DNA of 11,969 bases. Source: Brevundimonas sp. GTDB taxonomy: Bacteria; Pseudomonadota; Alphaproteobacteria; Caulobacterales; Caulobacteraceae. How positions within the stretch are numbered: position 1 is the first letter of the stretch; each line of letters opens with the position of its first letter. The DNA lies in NCBI GenBank assembly GCA_020253595.1, contig JADCBH010000106.1:1-11969 (forward strand), written 5' to 3'. The position numbers and the translations under genes were made by a program. Positions 1-6,719 of the stretch are shown here, one piece after another. The notes under the pieces were generated by a model. The model saw only the letters and a program-made list of their open reading frames with translations. It searched no databases and was not told the DNA's origin.

Positions 1-254
1 CCGACACGCCCCCCGACCGCCTCTCGGTCAACCCGGCCAGCCCCTGGTATGACGCCGATGTGCTCGCGCGCGGCGTGGGCGTGCGGTTCAAGGGCGAGGA
101 GAAGACCAACGTCGACGAATACTGTGTGTCGGAGGGCTGGGTGCGCCTTGCGGCCGGCAAGGCCGTCGACCGCAAGGGCAACCAGTTGACGATCAAGCTG
201 CAGGGCGTGGTCGAGCCCTACTTCCAGAACAGCGAGATCGCCGCCGAGGGCTGA
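1..254 (+). CDS. DUF3297 family protein, 5'-truncated
   Basis: An open frame enters from the left edge (first full codon at base 3) and gives 83 residues up to TGA at 252-254. It reads DTPPDRLSVNPASPWYDADV and continues with GVGVRFKG, EEKTNVDEYCVSEGWVRL and AGKAVDRKGN. I recognise this as the DUF3297 family: small, cytosolic-looking proteins of about 80-90 residues with no established function. The family normally opens with a few residues before TPPDRLSVNP, so only the start codon and one or two residues are probably missing. No signal peptide or membrane segment is visible. The gene converges on the next one, with 2 bases between the two stop codons, so there is no dedicated terminator between them. 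Family assignment is confident; function is unknown. Confidence 0.88.
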   Translation, partial: DTPPDRLSVNPASPWYDADVLARGVGVRFKGEEKTNVDEYCVSEGWVRLAAGKAVDRKGNQLTIKLQGVVEPYFQNSEIAAEG

Positions 255-256
255 TC

Positions 257-1102
257 TCAGGCCAGCCGCCAGGTCTGGCGCGCGGCCCAGGCTGCGGCCG
301 ACTCGGGTTCGACGCCGATTTCGGTCCAGGGCGAGGTGTCCCGGGCCAAAGCATCGGGTCGTTCCGAAAGATGGCGATAGATGTCGGCCACGTCGTCGCC
401 GGTCGGTGCGCCAAAGGCGGCGTTGAGCCCGGCGGCGAACTGATCCAGGTCCAGCGCCTGATAGGTGAGGGGTCGTCCGACCGGGGCGCTGAGGATGTCG
501 GCCAGCGCCTGGCCGCTGAGGGCCTCTGACCCGCCGATGTCGTAGGTCTGCCCCACGGACGCTGGCCGGTCGATGACACCGGCGACGAAATCGCCGAGAG
601 ACGCGTGGCTGATGTAGCTGATGCGCGCATCGGCAGGGGCCGGCGACGCGATCACACCGTCGCCGACAATGGCGGGCAGGGCCCACGGGGCCAGGAAGTT
701 GTCGAAGTAGGCGGTGGGCTGGACGACCGTCCACGGAGTCGCTCCCGACTGGATCACGGCGCGGATCTGCCTCAGGTCCTCGGCGACGGGGCGCGGATTG
801 TCCGCCGGCACGGCTGCGGCCAGGTTCAGCACCAGTCGCCTCACGCCGGCGCGCTCGGCGGCCCGCGTGACGCGTTCGGCCAGGCCGATCCGGACGCCCG
901 GCCGATAGTCGAGCGGCGAGGTCAGAACCACGGCGCGCGCGCCTTCCAGGGCGCGGACCAGATCATCCTCCGAACCGGTGTCGACGGGCGAGAGGCCAGC
1001 TCCGGCCGCTCGCGACAGGCGAACGACATCATGATCCCGGGCCAGCCGGTCGGCGATGGCGCGGGCCTGTGCGCCTGTGGCGCTGAGGACGGCGATAGTC
1101 AT
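257..1102 (-). CDS. NmrA-like NAD(P)-binding (atypical SDR) protein
   Basis: The product has 281 residues, beginning MTIAVLSATGAQ. The N-terminus is a beta strand followed by a nucleotide-binding turn (SATGAQA, residues 7-13), as in NmrA/QOR2-type atypical short-chain dehydrogenases. QPTAYFDNFLAPWA (128-141) and the ISYISHASLGDF region (161-172) fit the usual NmrA layout. Members bind NAD(P)H and act as quinone, imine or NAD(P)-dependent reductases, or as redox sensors. The last glycine of GATGxxG is alanine here. The open frame extends 38 codons upstream, but I chose the ATG at 1102 because GGAG lies 7 bases before it and the Rossmann fold starts there. It is divergent from an HxlR-type regulator 86 bases away, the arrangement typical of quinone- or electrophile-responsive pairs, so that regulator probably controls it. 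The substrate cannot be told from sequence. Confidence 0.85.
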   Translation of the reverse strand: MTIAVLSATGAQARAIADRLARDHDVVRLSRAAGAGLSPVDTGSEDDLVRALEGARAVVLTSPLDYRPGVRIGLAERVTRAAERAGVRRLVLNLAAAVPADNPRPVAEDLRQIRAVIQSGATPWTVVQPTAYFDNFLAPWALPAIVGDGVIASPAPADARISYISHASLGDFVAGVIDRPASVGQTYDIGGSEALSGQALADILSAPVGRPLTYQALDLDQFAAGLNAAFGAPTGDDVADIYRHLSERPDALARDTSPWTEIGVEPESAAAWAARQTWRLA

Positions 1103-1180
1103 GGGGTGTCTCCGTGTTGTGGAGGTCCCCAGAAAAGGACTAGGCTCGCCTGTCGCCAGTACGCACAGTTTGAGAAGGTA

Positions 1181-1196
1181 GTATCGATTTGGATAC
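1181..1196. promoter_or_regulatory. Candidate operator (GTATC-N6-GATAC) between NmrA and HxlR genes
   Basis: A perfect 5-bp inverted repeat, GTATC / GATAC, separated by GATTTG, lies in the divergent intergenic region and overlaps the first codons of the regulator. HxlR/YodB-type proteins bind as dimers to short inverted repeats close to their own promoters, so this is the likely binding site. A TTGAGA hexamer lies just upstream (1170-1175). The assignment is inferred from position and symmetry only. Confidence 0.4.
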
Positions 1197-1557
1197 CGTC
1201 CGGGCACCCGCCCCAACCCTGAGCGATCCGAACCACTGCCCGGTGGAGACGACCATCGGCATCGTCGGGGGCCGGTGGAAGGCGCTGATCCTGTTCCACC
1301 TCGGCCAGGGGCCGGCCCGGTTCAATGTGCTGCGGCGACTGATCCCTGGCATCACCCAGCGCATGCTGACGGCGCATCTGCGCGCCCTGGAGGCTGACGG
1401 GGTGGTGGAGCGGCGCGTGTTCCAGGTCGTGCCGCCGCATGTGGAGTATTCGCTCACGGAGCTCGGGCGCAGCCTGACGCCCATCCTGGAAGCCATGGCG
1501 ATCTGGGGCGCGGCCCATGAGGCGCGGCTGGCCAAGGACGTCGCCCGGGCGGCCTGA
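1189..1557 (+). CDS. HxlR family winged-helix transcriptional regulator
   Basis: The product has 122 residues with a single HxlR domain from about residue 17 to 108. The signature runs CPVETTIGIVGGRWKALIL, then RFNVLRRLIPGITQRMLTAHLR, then LEADGVVERR and EYSLTELGRSL. HxlR proteins are dimeric DNA-binding repressors or activators, many sensing quinones or other electrophiles through an N-terminal cysteine (YodB, HypR, QorR). Cys17, directly before PVE, sits where YodB has its redox cysteine. The start is TTG at 1189, with AGAAGG ending 10 bases upstream. The only later in-frame start I see (GTG near codon 19) would delete the cysteine and part of the fold. It is divergent from the NmrA-type gene, which is the probable target, and an inverted repeat overlaps its own start, suggesting autoregulation. 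Family is confident; the start codon is less so. Confidence 0.9.
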   Translation: MDTVRAPAPTLSDPNHCPVETTIGIVGGRWKALILFHLGQGPARFNVLRRLIPGITQRMLTAHLRALEADGVVERRVFQVVPPHVEYSLTELGRSLTPILEAMAIWGAAHEARLAKDVARAA

Positions 1558-1629
1558 CGGCGTCGGTGCCGCCAGCTTGCGTCCCGGCCACGGGCCGTTA
1601 GGGTTCGCGCCTGTTTCCGGAGCCGTCCC

Positions 1630-3048
1630 ATGTCTGTTCGCCTGCCCGCCCTGTCACTTCTTATGGGCCTATCGGTCCTCGCCGGTGCCGCCCAGGCGCA
1701 GGACGCGCGTACCATCGCCGAGGCCGAGCAGCTGCGCGACCGGGCGCTGCAGGCCAACGTCGGCTATTCGCTGGTGTCGGAGCTGACCACGCGGTTCGGG
1801 CCGCGGCTGGCGGGGTCGGAGTCGGAACAGGCCTCGGCCCGCTGGGGGGCCGAGACGTTTCGGGCGATGGGCTTTGACAACGTCTCGATCGAGACCTTTC
1901 CGCTGGCGCTGTGGGAGCGCGGCGAGGCGCGGGTCGAGATCCTGTCGCCCTTTCCCCAGCCCCTGACGGTGGTGTCGCTGGGTGGCTCCATCGCCACGCC
2001 GGCCGAGGGCATCGAGGGCGAGGCGGTCATCTTCGAGACCTATCAGCAACTCCTGGACCAGCCGGAAGGGTCGCTGACGGGCAAGATCGCCGTCGTTCTG
2101 CAGGACACGGTTCAGGCCCAGGACGGCCGGGGCTATGGCGCGACCTCCCCCATTCGCGGCCAGGGGCCGACGGAGGCCGCCCGGCGCGGGGCCGTCGCCT
2201 ATGTGCTGCGCTCGCTGGGCACCCACGATCATCGCTTCGCCCATACCGGGGCGACGCGGGTGGGGGAGGGGACCATCCCTGCCTTCGCCATGAGCCCGCC
2301 CGACGCGGACCAGCTGCGTCGCCTGATCCGACTGACCGACGCGCCGGTGCGGATGCGGTTGTTCTCCTCGGCCGGCTTCACGCGGCAGAGCCTCAGCCAG
2401 AACGTCATCGGCGAAGTGCGGGGTCGTGAGGCACCGGATGAGGTCATCGTCATCGGCGGCCATCTGGACAGCTGGGACCTGGGTACGGGTGCCATCGACG
2501 ACGGCGCGGGCGTGGCGATCACGGCCGCGGCGCTGAAGCTGAACGAGGAAATGCCGCGCCAGCCGCGCCGTACCATCCGCGTCGTCTGGTGGGGAGCCGA
2601 AGAGGTGTCCCAGCCCCCGCCCGCCCAAGGGCTGGCCGGGGCTCGCCACTATGCCGAGACGCGGCGCGACGAGATGGCCAACCACGTGGCCATCTCCGAA
2701 AGCGACTTCGGAGCCGGGCCGATCTACAGCCTGGGCCTGCCCGCTGCGACGCCGGCGGAGTTCCGTCAGGCCGCGCTGCGGGTTCTGACGCCGCTGGGTA
2801 TTCTGAACGATCCGGCACCCGCGACGGGCGGCGGGCCCGACACCGGGCCGACCGTGGCGCTGGGTGTGCCGCCGTTCCGCCTGAACCAGGACGGCACCGA
2901 CTACTTCGATTTTCACCACACGGCCGACGATGTGCTGGACCGGATCGATCCTGAGTCCATGACCCAGAACGTCGCCGCCTGGGCGGCCTTTCTGTGGTTG
3001 CTGGCGGATTCGGATGTCGACCTGCGGGCACCCGTCGCGACCCAGTGA
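1630..3048 (+). CDS. Secreted M28 family zinc metallopeptidase, carboxypeptidase Q-like
   Basis: The product has 472 residues. Residues 1-23 form a Sec signal peptide (hydrophobic LPALSLLMGLSVLAG, then AQA before the mature QDAR), so the enzyme is exported, probably to the periplasm. The N-terminal half holds the PA-type lid with EVRGREAPDE before the catalytic domain. The M28 metal site is complete: GGHLDSWDLG (His278), AIDDGAG (Asp290), WWGAEE (Glu324/Glu325), SESDFG (Asp359) and FHHTADD (His430). Spacing and motif wording match the carboxypeptidase Q (plasma glutamate carboxypeptidase) branch, di-zinc exopeptidases acting on dipeptides or N-terminal residues. An insertion rich in Pro and Gly (SQPPPAQGLAG, 327-337) follows the Glu pair. 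Start ATG at 1630 has GGAG 9 bases upstream. It lies 72 bases after the HxlR gene on the same strand. Exact substrate unknown. Confidence 0.92.
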   Translation: MSVRLPALSLLMGLSVLAGAAQAQDARTIAEAEQLRDRALQANVGYSLVSELTTRFGPRLAGSESEQASARWGAETFRAMGFDNVSIETFPLALWERGEARVEILSPFPQPLTVVSLGGSIATPAEGIEGEAVIFETYQQLLDQPEGSLTGKIAVVLQDTVQAQDGRGYGATSPIRGQGPTEAARRGAVAYVLRSLGTHDHRFAHTGATRVGEGTIPAFAMSPPDADQLRRLIRLTDAPVRMRLFSSAGFTRQSLSQNVIGEVRGREAPDEVIVIGGHLDSWDLGTGAIDDGAGVAITAAALKLNEEMPRQPRRTIRVVWWGAEEVSQPPPAQGLAGARHYAETRRDEMANHVAISESDFGAGPIYSLGLPAATPAEFRQAALRVLTPLGILNDPAPATGGGPDTGPTVALGVPPFRLNQDGTDYFDFHHTADDVLDRIDPESMTQNVAAWAAFLWLLADSDVDLRAPVATQ

Positions 3049-3057
3049 CCGCTCTGC

Positions 3058-3086
3058 TTGACATTATGTAAAGCGACATTTACATA
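3058..3086 (+). promoter_or_regulatory. Promoter with overlapping palindromic operator
   Basis: A consensus -35 box TTGACA lies at 3058-3063. Seventeen bases further, TACATA (3081-3086) stands at the -10 position; it is a poor match on its own. The spacer and -10 are filled by a perfect inverted repeat: TATGTAAA (3065-3072), spacer GCGACA, TTTACATA (3079-3086). A dimeric regulator bound there would cover the promoter. The expected transcript start is about 20 bases before the ATG of the 55-residue gene, leaving room for its GAGGAG ribosome site. No T-run follows, so it does not look like a terminator of the peptidase gene. The regulator is not identified. Confidence 0.6.
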
Positions 3087-3108
3087 GGCGGCCACGAGGA
3101 GAGCCGTC

Positions 3109-3276
3109 ATGTGGAAAAACCTGCTCGCTGCCGTCTTCCTGATCGCCCTGGTCGCCTGGGCCATTCTGGAGTTCTTCGTCCCGTCCGCGAGCGAGGGGAC
3201 AAAGGACATCCTGTTCTGGACCGGCATGCTGGCGGTCCTGCTGACCCTGACCGAGGTCCGGCGCGCCCGGTCTTGA
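3109..3276 (+). CDS. Small two-helix membrane protein, 55 aa
   Basis: A short frame opens with MWKNLLAAVFLIALVAWAIL and ends LTEVRRARS. Two hydrophobic helices are visible, about residues 5-24 and 33-49, joined by a charged loop (SASEGTKD). The tail is basic (RRARS), suggesting an inner-membrane protein with a cytoplasmic C-terminus. GAGGAG stands 8 bases before the ATG, a strong ribosome site. A promoter with an operator-like palindrome lies just upstream, which supports it as a real, regulated gene despite its size. tRNA-Leu begins 34 bases after its stop. I do not recognise the family and assign no function. Confidence 0.72.
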   Translation: MWKNLLAAVFLIALVAWAILEFFVPSASEGTKDILFWTGMLAVLLTLTEVRRARS

Positions 3277-3310
3277 CAGGGGGCCGCCCAGCCGCGACGC
3301 GGGAGAGCCC

Positions 3311-3395
3311 GCGAGCGTGGCGAAACTGGTAGACGCAAGGGACTTAAAATCCCTCGACCTCGGTCATGCGGGTTCGATCCCCGCCGCTCGCACCA
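3311..3395 (+). tRNA. tRNA-Leu (anticodon UAA)
   Basis: An 85-base cloverleaf. The acceptor stem GCGAGCG (3311-3317) pairs with CGCTCGC (3385-3391), followed by discriminator A and an encoded CCA. The anticodon stem AGGGA/TCCCT encloses the loop CTTAAAA, giving anticodon UAA, which reads UUA (and UUG by wobble). The T arm is GCGGG TTCGATC CCCGC. A long variable arm is present, as in class II leucine tRNAs. UUA is normally a rare codon in such GC-rich genomes. It is packed between the 55-residue gene (34 bases before) and the YkgJ-like gene (23 bases after). No integrase or attachment-site duplication is visible beside it. Confidence 0.97.
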
Positions 3396-3418
3396 TCGCA
3401 ACCTGACCGGAGCGCGGC

Positions 3419-3991
3419 ATGAGCCTCGACCTGCCGCTTCTGCCGGACCGGACGTGCGGGGCGTGCGTGGAATGCTGCCGCTTCATCCCGCTGGACCTGC
3501 CGGAACTGGCCAAGCCGACCGGGATGCTGTGCGCCTATTGCGTCGACGGGGCCGGGTGTTCGATTCACGCCGTGCGACCCCAGACCTGCCGCACCTGGTT
3601 CTGCGTCTGGCGGATCGTCGACCTGTCCGACGACTGGCGGCCGGACCGCAGCGGGATCATCGTGCGTCCGGACGGTCTGACGACCGGAGAGATCACCCTC
3701 TATGTCGTGCGCCAGACCGATTTCCTGCGGTCAGAAGCGGTCTTCGAGACGCTCGCATCGTGGCTGGACCAGGGGCTGTCGCTGGCGCTCAGCGTGCCGG
3801 GGCCGGTCGGAACCCTGCCCGTGCGGGCGGTGGTGACCGACTATCTGGGTCCGGCGCTGGAGGCGGGGGATCGGCCGATGTTCGACCTGCTGCTGGCCAA
3901 TGTCCTGATGAGCCTGTCTGATCACGCGTTCGAGCCGGACGGGTTGGACCCGCGCTTCGCCGTGCCCGGGGCCCCGACGATTGCGGTGTAA
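3419..3991 (+). CDS. YkgJ-type CxxCxxCC cysteine cluster protein
   Basis: The product has 190 residues with a cysteine-rich N-terminal half: Cys13, Cys16, Cys19, Cys20 (CGACVECC), then Cys38, Cys41 (CAYC), Cys47, Cys57 and Cys62 (GCSIHAVRPQTCRTWFC). This matches the YkgJ / CxxCxxCC family, thought to bind zinc or an iron-sulphur cluster; its role is not well defined. The C-terminal half (about 95-190) lacks recognisable motifs and appears soluble. ATG at 3419 has GGAG 6 bases upstream. It starts 23 bases after tRNA-Leu with no terminator or promoter evident between, so it may be read through from the tRNA transcript. Family is confident, function unknown. Confidence 0.88.
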   Translation: MSLDLPLLPDRTCGACVECCRFIPLDLPELAKPTGMLCAYCVDGAGCSIHAVRPQTCRTWFCVWRIVDLSDDWRPDRSGIIVRPDGLTTGEITLYVVRQTDFLRSEAVFETLASWLDQGLSLALSVPGPVGTLPVRAVVTDYLGPALEAGDRPMFDLLLANVLMSLSDHAFEPDGLDPRFAVPGAPTIAV

Positions 3992-4085
3992 CGCACCATA
4001 ACTTCCTGTTTCCCCGGATGGACCAGGCTTACCTCCGTGCCCGATCATTGGCACAACGGGTTCGGGAAACGCATCGGATGCACAC

Positions 4086-5519
4086 ATGATCAGAGCACGC
4101 CGCGCGCGCATCGTCGCGACCCTGGGTCCGGCCAGCCGGTCGCCCGGCATGGTCAAGGCGCTGGCCCAGGCCGGGGTCGATGTCTTTCGCCTGAACTTCA
4201 GCCATGGCAGCCACGAGGATCATGAAGCGGCGCTGAAGGCCGTGCGCGGCGCCGAGATCGCGCTGAAGCGCCCGCTGGGCGTGCTGGCTGACCTGCAGGG
4301 TCCCAAGCTGCGACTGGGCAAGTTTGCCGACACGTCCATCACGGTGAAGCCGGGTCACACCATGCGCTTCGACCTGGACCCGACGCCGGGCGACGCGACG
4401 CGGGTGCAGATGCCCCATCCCGAAATCTTCAAGGCGTTGCGCACCGGCATGGCGTTGCTGATCGACGACGGCCGGGTGCGGCTGCGAGTCGGCGAACGGA
4501 CCGACGAGTGGGCCGAGGTTAAGGTCGAGAGCGGAACCAAGCTGTCGGACAGGAAGGGCGTGGCGGTGCCCGACGCCGTCATCCCCGTCTCGGCCCTGAC
4601 GCCCAAGGACCGCGAGGACCTGGCCTTCGCCCTGCGCATCGGCGTCGACTGGGTGGCGCTCAGCTTCGTGCAGAAGGCCGAGGACATGGCCGAGCTGAAG
4701 TCCATCGTGAAGGGCAAGGCTGCCTGCCTGGCCAAGATCGAGAAGCCCCAGGCGCTGGCGGCGCTGGACAGCATTCTGGACTACTGCGACGGCGTCATGG
4801 TCGCGCGCGGCGACCTGGGCGTGGAGATGCATCCGGAAGACGTGCCGGTGGCCCAGAAGACCATCATCCGTGCCGCCCGGCATCGCGGCGTGCCGGTGAT
4901 CGTGGCGACCCAGATGCTGGAGTCCATGACGTCCTCGCCCGCGCCGACGCGCGCTGAGGCCTCGGACGTGGCCAATGCGGTCTATGAGGGGGCCGACGCC
5001 CTGATGCTGTCGGCCGAGACGGCGTCCGGCGACTATCCGCTGGAGGCCGTGGGCATCATGAACCGGATCATGGAGCGGATCGAAAGCGATCCCCTGTGGC
5101 CCAGCCTGATGGACGCCGAGCACGCGGGCATGGAGGGCTTTGACGCCGATGCGCTCGTGGCTGCTGCGAGGAAGGCCGGAGAGGCGTCGTCCACCGGCTG
5201 CATCGTGGTGTTCACGACGCTGGGCGGCACAGCGCGGCGCATGTCGCGCGAACGCCCGCTGCAGCCCGTTCTGGCCCTGACGCCCAAGCCGGAGACGGCG
5301 CGCCGCCTGGCGCTGGTCTGGGGGCTGGAGCCGCGGCTTGGCAAGGAGCCGACGTCGCTGGAAGACGTCACCGACGACGCGGTCACCTCGGCCATGCAGT
5401 ATGGGCTGGCTGAGCCCGGCCAGCGTATCCTGATCCTGGCCGGCACCCCCTTCGGCGCGCCGGGGGCTGCGAATCTGCTGCGCCTGGCCCATGCTCCGGC
5501 GAAGAAGGCGCGCAAGTAA
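4086..5519 (+). CDS. pyk: Pyruvate kinase
   Basis: The product has 477 residues, the usual bacterial length. It catalyses the last step of glycolysis, phosphoenolpyruvate + ADP to pyruvate + ATP, in the cytosol. Visible motifs are RLNFSHG (35-41), ADLQGPKLRLG (68-78), the B-domain insert (about 80-160), the catalytic block AKIEKP (Lys217, Glu219), ARGDLG (Asp243 for Mg), ATQMLESM (274-281) and PTRAEASDVANAVYEGADA (288 on). The C-terminal regulatory domain runs from about 345. Lys74 in QGPK occupies the place where potassium-dependent enzymes have Glu (GPE), so a potassium-independent enzyme is predicted. The ATG at 4086 has only a weak purine stretch (GGATG) before it, but the family start aligns here. 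A palindromic repeat begins right at its stop codon and may end the transcript. Confidence 0.98.
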   Translation: MIRARRARIVATLGPASRSPGMVKALAQAGVDVFRLNFSHGSHEDHEAALKAVRGAEIALKRPLGVLADLQGPKLRLGKFADTSITVKPGHTMRFDLDPTPGDATRVQMPHPEIFKALRTGMALLIDDGRVRLRVGERTDEWAEVKVESGTKLSDRKGVAVPDAVIPVSALTPKDREDLAFALRIGVDWVALSFVQKAEDMAELKSIVKGKAACLAKIEKPQALAALDSILDYCDGVMVARGDLGVEMHPEDVPVAQKTIIRAARHRGVPVIVATQMLESMTSSPAPTRAEASDVANAVYEGADALMLSAETASGDYPLEAVGIMNRIMERIESDPLWPSLMDAEHAGMEGFDADALVAAARKAGEASSTGCIVVFTTLGGTARRMSRERPLQPVLALTPKPETARRLALVWGLEPRLGKEPTSLEDVTDDAVTSAMQYGLAEPGQRILILAGTPFGAPGAANLLRLAHAPAKKARK

Positions 5520-5646
5520 TCCTCACCCGTAGGGGGAGGGGGACCGCGAAGCGGTGGAGGGGGCACTAGCGAATGGCGACATATGTGGCTGGCCCCCTCC
5601 GTCTCTGCGCTTCGCTTCGAGCCACCTCCCCCAACGGGGGAGGATT
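5518..5646. repeat. Long imperfect palindromic intergenic repeat, copy A
   Basis: A 129-bp inverted repeat fills the gap between pyk and the methyltransferase. The outer arms AATCCTCACCCGT (5518-5530) and ACGGGGGAGGATT (5634-5646) pair at 12 of 13 positions. Next, GGGGGAGGGGG (5532-5542) pairs with CCACCTCCCCC (5622-5632) with one mismatch. The inner GGAGGGGGC (5556-5564) pairs perfectly with GCCCCCTCC (5592-5600). An alternative local hairpin is CCTCCCCC-AAC-GGGGGAGG (5625-5643). The right half shares CCCCTCCGTCTC...GCTTCGCTTCG...CCACCTCCCC with the element at 9442-9593, so both belong to one interspersed family. As RNA it would fold strongly and could stabilise or terminate the pyk transcript. 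It carries no open frame of its own. Confidence 0.85.
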
Positions 5647-5655
5647 GGACGAGAG

Positions 5656-6678
5656 ATGATCAAATACCTCGGCTCCAAGCGCGCGCTGATCGATCCGATC
5701 ACCGAGGCGGTGCGCGCCCTGCTGCCGAGCGGCGGACGGGTCTGTGATCTGTTCTCGGGCACCGCGCGGGTCGGCCATGCGCTGAAGGCGCGGGGGTATG
5801 AGGTCTGGTCCAACGACCTCAACGCCTATGCCCACACCCTGGCGACCGCCTATGTTCAGGCCAACGCGGAGCGGTGGTCCGATCGGGCGGAGCGGCTGAT
5901 CGCCGAACTCGCCGCCATGCCGCCCGCGCCCGGCTGGTTCACCAAAGCCTTCTGCGAGGACGCCCGCTACTTCACGCCTGAAAACGGTGCCAGGATCGAG
6001 GCCATCCGGACCCGCATCGCCGCCCTGTCGCTGGAGCCGGAACTGGAGGCCATCGCGCTGACAGCCCTGATGGAGGCCGCTGATCGGGTCGATTCCACCG
6101 CCGGCGTGCAGATGGCCTATATGAAGGCGTGGGCGCCCCGGGCGCTGAAGCCGCTGTCGCTGCGTCTGCCAGACATCCTGCCCGGATCCGGCCGTGCCAC
6201 CCGCGCCGACGCGGTTCAGATCGCGCCCGAGGTCGAGGCCGACCTCGTCTACCTGGACCCGCCCTACAACCAGCATTCCTACCTGGGGAACTACCACGTC
6301 TGGTAGAGTCTGGTGCTGTGGGACCGGCCCGAAACCTATGGCGTGGCCAACAAGCGGATCGACGTCCGGACGCGCAAGAGCGCCTTCAACTCCAGGCCCG
6401 GGATCGGCCCGGCGCTAAAGGCCGTGATCGAGACGGTGCGGGCGCCGCACCTGATCGTATCGTTCAACGACGAGGGCTATCTGAGCCGGGATCAGCTGGT
6501 CGAGATGCTGTCGGTGCGCGGCCCGGTGCAGGTGATCGAGATCCCGCGCCCCCGCTACGTCGGCGCGCGCATCGGCATCCATAATCCCAGGGGCGAGAAG
6601 GTCGGCACCGTCGGCCGGCTCCGGAACGTCGAATATCTGTTCGTGGTGTCAGAGGGCGCAGCGTCCCTGGCCGCTTGA
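5656..6678 (+). pseudogene. D12-class DNA adenine methyltransferase interrupted by an in-frame TAG
   Basis: Read through one stop, this is a 340-residue D12 (Dam-like) N6-adenine methyltransferase, which transfers a methyl group from S-adenosylmethionine to adenine in DNA. Seen: MIKYLGSKR at the start, SAM motif I CDLFSGTARVG (30-40), SNDLNAYA, a central recognition region, and catalytic YLDPPYNQHSY (DPPY 201-204). TAG at 6304-6306 replaces codon 217 right after YLGNYHVW. The same frame continues with SLVLWDRPETYGVANKRIDV, FNSRPGIG, LIVSFNDEGYLS and the C-terminus to TGA at 6678. Related proteins, as I recall them, have Glu there (WESLVLWD), so one GAG-to-TAG change explains it. The truncated 216-residue product would lack the C-terminal motifs and is probably inactive. 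Start ATG at 5656 matches the family; a GGAGG from the upstream repeat lies 12 bases before it. No restriction enzyme gene is nearby. A sequencing error or amber readthrough cannot be excluded. Confidence 0.85.
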
Positions 6679-6719
6679 CGCCTCGGGGAACGCCGGTGTC
6701 AATGATCCGTTAAGGCCGG

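Noticed and set aside
1585..1597. CGGCC-ACG-GGCCG hairpin after the HxlR gene as a terminator
   Set aside because: The stem is only 5 bp and no T-run follows; such small GC stems are expected by chance at this GC content.
3311..3395. tRNA-Leu as an integration site of a genomic island
   Set aside because: No integrase gene and no repeat of the tRNA 3' end is visible in the window; both flanks look like normal chromosomal genes.
4029..5492. Open frame of 487 codons antisense to pyruvate kinase
   Set aside because: It is the mirror of a high-GC gene, rich in His, Arg and Gln with no recognisable fold; the sense strand has an unmistakable pyruvate kinase.
5554..5655. Upstream GTG extension of the methyltransferase through the repeat
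   Set aside because: The 34 added residues come from repeat DNA and do not resemble the family, which starts MIKYLGSKR at 5656.
5656..6678. Methyltransferase as part of a restriction-modification or phage-defence cluster
   Set aside because: Its neighbours are pyruvate kinase, a small membrane protein and rnhB/tag; no nuclease, helicase or specificity subunit is present.
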